From: Pseudevernia furfuracea
Lineage: Eukaryota > Ascomycota > Lecanoromycetes > Lecanorales > Parmeliaceae
NCBI GenBank assembly: GCA_022315425.1
Contig: JAIUPT010000039.1
Location: forward strand, 744,001-808,000
DNA: 64,000 nt
Reading direction: 5' to 3'
The translations under genes and the position numbers were made by a program. The notes beneath the pieces were generated by a model that saw only the letters and a program-made list of their open reading frames with translations, had not been told where the DNA came from and searched no databases. Below, in pieces: positions 57,325 to 64,000 of this stretch (position 1 is the stretch's first letter; every line of letters starts with the position of its first letter).

Positions 57325-57837
57325 GACCACCACCACCACTCGAAGCACCTAAGAGACTTTCTACCTCTACCAGCGAGTTTTCTTTCGGTTTTACTTCCGC
57401 TTTTTCCACGGTTTTCGGTATTCCCGCGTTGACGTCGACATTCTCCGCGGTCTTCTTTCCGGACGGTACTGCGATGTATTTTTGCCTGGCGCCCTTCTCG
57501 ACTGGGAATCAGCGCACCATCTGCTTCACCTGCGACGGCGACCTACCTACGAAACCTCCTTGTGACTGTCCGCGTTTTGGATTGTTCTCCGATTGATCAT
57601 GCTGCTCCGGCAGAGGTTGTTCTCGGATCGATTTTCCATTTCGCTCGTCACCTCCACAATCCGCCGATGGTCCTGTTAGTGACCTCGGCGAGAAATATCC
57701 CCACCAATAGCGGTGGGGAGGCGCACGCGCCCCTCCAGCAACGGACTGGCACCTTTACGCGGTGCTGGGGATAAAGTAGCCTTTCGGGGTGAAAACCAAG
57801 TCCAGTCCAGACTTCAACCATCCAAGCCTTCAAGTTT

Positions 57838-57980
57838 GTAGGTGGTCCCATCAGATGTCTCTCTTGCTCTTGCTTCTGCTGACCTTCTCACAGACAGATT
57901 ACCATACTTTGCCTTCGATGTTGTAGGTGCTCCCATCGGATTTCTTCCTTGCTCTTACTCCTGCTGACCTTCTCAGACAG
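57838..57980. repeat. Tandem direct duplication of about 60 bp
   Basis: 57838-57897 and 57923-57980 share GTAGGTG, TCCCATC, CTTGCTCTT and CTGCTGACCTTCTC in the same order with small changes. A third weaker copy includes CCCTGCTGACTTTTCTCTCAG near 58090. Confidence 0.75.
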
Positions 57981-58624
57981 CGCCATCGTCATCGGTATTC
58001 ATCAGGGCCATCAGCTGGTCGGAGACTCTGAAGGAGAACGCCTTGGTCATCTGATATGGCTCTTCGCTGGGCTCCAATCTTCATTTCTTTGCCCTGCTGA
58101 CTTTTCTCTCAGACAATCAACATCATCGTTCTTCATCAAGACTTCCAGCTAGCCTAAGATCTTAGACAAGGGTTTTAGGGCGTCAGGCATGGACATCCGG
58201 CATTGCTCTTGCCCGAATGCCTCAAGAGGATCCTATATATCTCCTGGCGTTATCGAGCGTCCTGTGATGGGAATCGTAGATCAAGGGTTCGAAGCTTCCG
58301 TCCAGCGAATGTGCAGCCGCTGCAGCGTGTTTCTTGGGGCACAACGCGCTTTGAGGACGGATGGGGAAGGAACTTGGTCGCAACAATTCATCTTGCACAT
58401 CTGTTGCTCCCTAATTTCGGACCTTGCGGTCGCTCTTGCTTGGAGACTCGGGCTGTTAACCGTTTGAAATAGCCGTGATTGACATGTCACGTCAAGTTTG
58501 AACAAAACAAGTGCACACTGCACGGGTAGCCTTGAAATTCTATTTGGGGAGGAAATGCTTCCGGTGTGGAAGGGCCATTGCTTTACATGGTGGTTCTACT
58601 TCATGACTGACGCCAGTGTCAGAT

Positions 58625-58657
58625 GCTTGAGGCTTGAGGCTTGAGGCTTGAGGCTTG
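58625..58657. repeat. Tandem repeat (GCTTGAG)x4
   Basis: Four exact 7-bp units and a partial fifth lie head to tail. Confidence 0.9.
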
Positions 58658-58905
58658 TTAAAAACCCTTTCGATTTTCAAATTGTGCCTTCTGGACGAGA
58701 GATGCCATCCATGGCCGTCTCCTATCGAAACACATACCCTAGTCGACAAACTCTTTTGATACCGTGTCCTTGGTGTCTTTGGTATCTTCGCTATTCCCCC
58801 CTGCCTTTGCCGTATATATTTTCATTATTCCTGCCGTTTACCTTATCTTCGCTGATTACGCTGTTTTTCCAGTCTTTGTTGGCCTCGTCTCCAGTAACTC
58901 CATCA

Positions 58906-59933
58906 TCATCGTGAGCGTCCCTGATCCGCTCCATCAGCATCGATTGCTACTGTGGTCTGCTTCTTCTTCACACGATGATGGAAGGATATGTCAACCTTCT
59001 CGCAGTCCCGGTACCACTCATCAGACCTTTTGACGTCTTGTGGGTCATCCGTCCACCATTGAGTACTGACAGGGACTATTCCACATGCAATTGCCAATTC
59101 CTGGAGCTGAAGACCCCACTCGAATTGGGCCCGATCTTCATGCGGTTGCGGTTGAACCTGCGTGCCCCGTTTCTGTGCTCGCACTGCGTTATTCAGTAGG
59201 TCGCTGTAGGTCCATGTGCTGCGACCGACTTCATCATGTAAGCCGAATCTCCGAAGGGAGTTTGGGAGTGACATTGCGAGCCGCAGCTCAGGCCCCTGTC
59301 GGGGAGTTCGCCAGGAACCCGGCAAGAGCAATCCCCAGTCTGTGCAGACTTCATCGAGGACTTCGAATGATCGAAGCGTGCCGATGACTGATGACCGTCG
59401 AGGACTAGCGAGGATGGTGAGTTTTCGCAGAGTTTTCCTTGCGTTTGCTAACAAGGCACTGCGGATCAGAAACGCGTCGAATGTGTCGGCCAGGTACTCC
59501 GGTAAATCACAAGAATAGGCGAAGGCCAGCAGATAATGAAATCCTCGCCTCGTTCGATTAAGCTTTTGTAGTATGCAAGCAGGATCTGACGATATGGTGG
59601 TAGTAATTTGCTGTCCGTCCTTGCTGCGACAAAAAACTCAAGGTCTTCTGCCTTGTACTGGGTGTCACCTACGCAGTCTAGACTGACGTTCAACATTTAG
59701 TGGCCGATCTTAGGATTGACAAGCACTTCTTTGAGTGTCTTCGAGATCGTATGACTGCCCCTGTTCATCATGGTAGAATACTGGCGAATGAGTAGCCTGT
59801 GCTTCTTCACGGCCGAGCCTGCCACAGAGTGAAGTCGCAAGCAAGATTGTGCATAGCTCTCAAGGTCTTCGGGCGGTATGAAGGTAATAGTCCCAAGAAT
59901 CAGCTGGTCAGGGAGGTCAAGGAAGCGTGCCAT
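58906..59933 (-). pseudogene. F-box protein pseudogene
   Basis: The start MARFLDLPDQLILGTITFIP is a typical fungal F-box opening, with SYAQSCLRLHSVAGSAV after it. The frame reads TLKEVLVNPKIGH, then TAA at 59699-59697, and continues in the same frame after the stop with LNVSLDCVGDTQYKAEDLEF and LLPPYRQILLAYYKSLIERG. Near 59540 the signal moves to another frame (YLLAFAYSCDLPEYLADTFD and then LLANARKTLRKLTILASPRR, RTPRQGPELRLAMSLPNSLR), ending at 58906. So there is one nonsense change and at least one frameshift. Intact relatives are substrate adaptors of SCF ubiquitin ligases with degenerate leucine-rich repeats. Confidence 0.75.
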
Positions 59934-60314
59934 GACCGCTCTTTTGGGTGGCAGCTGCTGCTATGGTCAATCGGTACTTTCTGGGGTGTGCTGCCTTCGA
60001 AGAAGGTCGCTATTCTGATCGCTGAGGTTGGATTATGCTAGGCTGGATGATAGGGATTCGTTGTAACGGCTATCCACAAATGGCGACCTATCGTCAGTAA
60101 ATCCTTCGATGCCCACGACCGTGAAAAATGAACTATTAAGAGTTAAAGTTGTCGATGCAATGAACACATCCTTTGCGGGTATATGTCATGAATGCAATGA
60201 ATATTGAGAAGGTCGTGTCTGCCTTAGAATATCGTGTCTGCAAATCTCCTCAGCCCAAAACGGGGAAGCTTGGCGCTGTATTAGAACAATTCTTGTTCAT
60301 TACGCCAGGAAAAG
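59934..60314. other. Short intergenic stretch
   Basis: This is the F-box gene 5' flank. I see nothing else. Confidence 0.5.
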
Positions 60315-60677
60315 TTGCGCATGACCAAAGACTTGGGGAATAAATTCTTTGGGCGCCCATCAAACGTACTCGTCAACCTCTGTACTCGATCTGCCGCCAG
60401 ACAAGTCCTGTTCAGATCTACCGAGAGTTGTGCATATTCGACTTCAGTTACAGACAGCTGCCGGGCGTCAACTTTATCAACGGGTCCTGTCGCTATACGT
60501 TCCATACGTAAACCCCCCACGGTTAGTAACTCAGCTAAGCAGGAAGCAGAGGATGTCTTCTACGGAGAAAACATCTTCGAGATCACCGTGGATATCGACT
60601 CCCTGTATAATTTCTCCATGACAAGACGTGTTCTGCACAATATGTTTGATTGGATTACAGAGCTCGATCACCGATGA
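60315..60677 (+). pseudogene. Relic of a fungal LPPE/R-type protein
   Basis: The signal is spread over frames. One reads VLDLPPDKS, another IYRELCIFDFSYRQLPGV, and a third QEAEDVFYGENIFEITVDID with YNFSMTRRVLHNMFDWITEL. Together they resemble the common fungal family that opens with an LPxEIRxxIY motif and has a later F(F)YGENxF motif. One or two indels would be needed to join them. It is short (about 120 aa) and the C-terminal part of the family is absent. Confidence 0.4.
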
Positions 60678-62141
60678 ACTCCACTGTTGCCGTGACACCT
60701 ATTACCGACTTGACACCTGCTCGTCGAGTCGCTTCGCCCGCCTTATCTAAGTGAATCTCTTGTCCAACATTCTCAAGCTTACAATTAACGTCTTTGCACT
60801 CGTGTGCGTCACGCCCAATAGAAATATCGGTGATGACGAGAGGAGGTGGACACGCAACACCCGACGCAACACCCGACGCAGCGCCGCTGTACTGTAGCTC
60901 TAGATCGCTGCTTGTAAAGAGACCATGCTCTTCGAGAACCACAAATCGCATTTGACGAGAGCGGTCCTTAGGTCTAGAATCGCTAGAATGGGCATTGATA
61001 AACGTGCTCTGTCTGCCATTGGAGCGAGGGTGTTTCAAAGCTGCAAGTGGAGGTATGCAAACACAGATAAGACCAGTCGTGACCTCTGCTGCCCCCCACA
61101 GAATAATCTGCGGTTGATCGTACGTCACGTCAGGACTTTTCCTGGTCCTGATGCGGGCAACCAAGCCCACTGTGCTGAATACAGGCGCTCTGTAAACGGT
61201 TAGAGGCAGTTCGAATTGTCACAATCGTTTTAAAATATCCCTAATGGGAAAGTCTATCGAATTTATTCTGGTCACTTACAGAAAGCCGAAGGTAAAGAGC
61301 AGGACCACTCCCACTTTTTTCTTCACGCTCGTTTTGAGGTTCCAGGAGACTTTGACAGGAATCAACAAAAGAAGTATGTCCGTTAGAGTATTGAATGCTC
61401 CGCTAGCAGTGAGCACGTTGCCTAAATTAAGACATGTTCCCGGCACTGTCTTATCCCATATTCTGGCCCTTGGCGTACACTGGAAAATCTTGAGGAAGGT
61501 GTTTGCGACATAGAAAAGCGATAGAATCACGATGAAAAGCCGGATGGCTCGATCAAAGCGACTCTTTTTCTGAGGTGAAAAGATTCTGCGATACAGAAGC
61601 AGAATTGAGATTTTTGTGCAGCCAATGGCTGGCCCGTATACGACAGATGCTATGTTGTACATCTGCATAGCCAGTTAACAAATGAGTGTTCTCACATACT
61701 CGCCTTGAGCCTCACTCGAATGACTATACGCGCTTCCGCTTTCGTTAAGTCCCACCCATGCACATCGCCATGATCTTTCATCACGGTGATGCTTAAGGCG
61801 CAGAAAGAAGCCAAGAGGGCCTAGAGTCCGCTTCTTTAGCCGCCATTATCAGATTTCGAGATCCATATCAAGGCTCACCCATGACAGACAGCACATGTCT
61901 AAGTCTATTAATTTAATTACACAGCCATAGCGCAGAGGAAACACTCACAATCTTCAAGTATCCATTGTCGCTTGATCCACAGTCTGACATAGCTCCGAAG
62001 AAGAAAAACGGTGGTCGTGGTAACGAGACAGATCGCGACACATACAAGATTCCAACTCGCAAACGACTTTGGATTTATCAAATTGGAGACCTGTCCAGGT
62101 GGGGCCGGAAGCGCGACGACTTGGTTGGGAGAAGACGCCAT
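60655..62141 (-). CDS. Pth11/rhodopsin-like fungal integral membrane protein
   Basis: Four exons: 62141-61923, 61820-61716, 61662-61280 and 61189-60655, giving about 413 aa. Exon 1 starts at the ATG giving MASSPNQVVALPAPPGQ, with a first membrane segment (LVCVAICLVTTTTVFLL) and RSYVRLWIKRQWILEDC. Exon 2 gives FCALSITVMKDHGDVHGWDL. Exon 3 gives NIASVVYGPAIGCTKISILL, YRRIFSPQ, FQCTPRARIWD and FNTLTDILLLLIPV, the hallmarks of this seven-helix family. Exon 4 gives a final helix (ILWGAAEVTTGLICVCIPPL) and a polar cytosolic tail of about 120 residues. The usual Trp after LED is Cys here. The donor of exon 1 (GTGTAA) is weak but phase demands it. Family members include Pth11, a surface sensor in Magnaporthe; ligands are mostly unknown. 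Confidence 0.85.
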
Positions 62142-63088
62142 CACAAGCCAAACATAACAAACAAGCAATCTCTGATTTCTGATCCGTAGAAGTCGCTGCG
62201 GGAAGGAAGCACAAAGTTTTTGTTGGGGAAGAAACAGGGAGAATTTTGGCTGCATCAACGAGATTCGAAAAACGGAGATAGGGTTGCTGCTTGTACGAGT
62301 AAATGAGGGGGGATTTGTTTCACACACACGCTGCTCGCAGCCATCACACGGGGTCGGCATAACACATTCTGGCCTTCATCCAATAACGTTTGCAAGGACT
62401 TGAGATCAAAAATCACGCCTTTCAAACTGGCAGGCTTCTCACTAAAACCCCCCAAGCGGAATCGAAGGTGATGATGCACACCGGCGGCTTCCGATTGGCC
62501 AAATGCACACTGCCTTCTTCCGATTGGCAATCGCAAGTTCCTCAAGCCGTGCTGACTCGCAGCGATCGGAGACCCGTAAGGCGGCGCTCACATGCAGCTC
62601 TCCGACGATGCGAGGAGGAAGCAGAAGGGGGTTCGCTCCCCAAGATGACCCAGGGGGGCCTGCGGAGAAGGGTCTGAGAGGCGAAAGCGTTTTTTTCTCA
62701 GGGGTAATGGTGTCTCATCCAAGCGGATTACCAATGTTGTGAAGATCGATCCTCGTGGTGCAGGCGGAAAAGAGGGGCTTAATCTAGTTACAATGCTGTA
62801 GGGGGCTCCATGGGTGTGGGGTTGCTGGGCCGTAGCTACTACACCCTGAGTGATTTTGAATGAATTACACGCTATTGCCATCAATGGCCTCCCCACACAG
62901 GTGATCAGCAGGCCCTGCATACACAATCAGCGCGGTTATGACCCTTCACGTTTCAATGCCTTCCTTACCTTGCACCTGCAGGTATAAGCAAGCCGTCGCA
63001 GGGGGTTTAGGAAAAAACGTTCGGTTCGCTTCGGACCGTCAGAGTCATCCTCCTGAATGTTATTCCTTCAAAAATATGCATCAATCCG

Positions 63089-63110
63089 TCTCTCTCTCTC
63101 TCTCTCTCTC
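63089..63110. repeat. (TC)n microsatellite
   Basis: Eleven TC units. A second CT tract lies at 63173-63189 after a similar flank (CCGTCTCTCTC). Confidence 0.9.
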
Positions 63111-63314
63111 GGGCCTCAAGTCCTCGACCCCACCGAGATTGAACCGGAGCCCGTCTCTCTCTTGGCTTGCCCCTCTCTCTCTCTCTCTCGGACATGGGGA
63201 CCTTTTTCGATCCCATTGGTAATTTGATGCAACGGCGCAATGAAAGCTGCTTCGTTCCTACGCGAGGCCGAAGCACCAATGATAGTGCGTTACTCACGCT
63301 CTTCCAACGCCAAA

Positions 63315-63326
63315 CCCCCCCCCCCC
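63315..63326. repeat. Poly-C tract (12 C)
   Basis: Twelve consecutive C, shortly after two CT microsatellites. Confidence 0.85.
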
Positions 63327-64000
63327 GGCCCCCGCGTCTCTTTGAGCCCATGTAAGATGGTGATTAGCGCAGCTGCCGATTCCGCTTCCCCCCGTGCGAT
63401 AATTCACGCATCATGTGCGCCTGATGACCTTTCTTTCTCCTGCCAAGCCTACCTATCTCGCTGTCATCCCGGTCCAACGAACGTGACTTTGTCCTGAAGG
63501 TACTGCTTGCCTGTTCAATGTCCGAGTCCTGACGTGCATCATCGGAGCGAGAACCTTCTACTCGCGATCGGTAGCGCTAAGATCAGTTGGGAATTTTGGG
63601 GGTTTTGGCATGTGAAATATCCCCTCTATTCGTGACTTTGGACCCGTTCTCACATATCAAAACCTAGAGGGACCAAGATGGAGAAGTCCATGAAGAGTGT
63701 TTCTTGAAGTTCTCTCTCGCCATGAAGCTGATGGCAGCGATGCTAAGACATCTAGACAATACAAGTGAACGAAATAAATTCTACCACCTCCTTTTGCAAG
63801 GTCTACTCAACGAGGCCTCTATCAAGATAGCCAACAAGCTTCGAGTAGCTGACGACAGAACTCTTGGAAAACGAAACGATAGCCAGCAAGACATTCAGAC
63901 ATCTCACAGCGTACAAATATCTCCTCGAGCATCCCCTCATCTAAGCAACTTCTCGATATCACCCATTCGTGCCGTGCTTCCCTCTTTCATCCTCTTCCCC

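Larger units (their letters stand above)
57325..58905. other. Repeat-bearing stretch without a firm gene
   Basis: It contains a frame open to 57596, the duplicated segment at 57838-57980, a third weaker copy near 58050-58115 and the tandem repeat at 58625. A hydrophobic frame at 58764-58920 has no ATG. Confidence 0.4.
62142..64000. other. Right-edge region without a supported gene
   Basis: Short overlapping frames only. It contains a repeated CTTCCGATTGGC (62488 and 62518), two CT microsatellites and a C run. The last 500 bases show no coding signal that I can support. Confidence 0.45.

Noticed and set aside
58764..59033. Hydrophobic frame resembling membrane helices
   Set aside because: It opens at GTG, not ATG, and overlaps the F-box relic on the other strand.

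Overview
The window looks like nuclear DNA of a filamentous ascomycete (Pezizomycotina). The evidence is many genes with short GT-AG introns of about 45-120 nt (often with a CTGAC or CTAAC-like branch site), orthologues of a fungal core gene set, and fungus-only families: Trs65, a Pth11/rhodopsin-like integral membrane protein and fungal F-box proteins. I cannot place it in a class from sequence alone. Exon limits below come from splice motifs plus reading frame, not from transcripts.

Layout. Positions 1-3.3 kb hold the 5' end of a gene for a probable secreted protein running off the left edge, then a stretch with no convincing gene. From 3.3 to 47.5 kb is a conserved core: PUF6-type ribosome-biogenesis protein (-), a conserved 251-aa protein (-), an AT-rich gap with a palindromic element, a single-pass membrane protein (+), RAD51 (+), NUP120/160 (-), an interrupted conserved gene (-), SEM1/DSS1 (+), phosphoglycerate kinase (-), argininosuccinate lyase (-), a very large Lys/Glu-rich disordered protein (-), CHD1 (-), RLI1/ABCE1 (+), PRP40 (-), TRS65 (+) and an Mpv17/Sym1 family protein (+). 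These are unlinked housekeeping jobs: proteasome, glycolysis, arginine synthesis, chromatin remodelling, ribosome recycling, splicing, vesicle traffic, nuclear pore and homologous recombination. Two pairs are head to head and may share promoters (CHD1/RLI1 and PRP40/TRS65).

From 47.5 to 64 kb the character changes to an accessory region. Genes are sparse and several are broken: a GMC oxidoreductase with an in-frame stop, an F-box gene with a stop and a frameshift, and an LPP-type short protein split over two frames. Between them lie an intact TPR protein, an intact Pth11-like receptor, small unknown genes and low-complexity repeats. This is a common picture for the fast-evolving edge of a syntenic block.

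Points most worth a second look are: a Trp-Gly/KKxKK repeat protein of about 2,287 aa; two 51-nt introns that are in frame and lack stops, so conceptual translation reads straight through them; a roughly 190-bp imperfect palindrome like a MITE; and a second partial copy of the 3' end of the argininosuccinate lyase gene. I found no rRNA, tRNA, CRISPR array or intact transposon. I did not find anything I could call a wholly new system with confidence.
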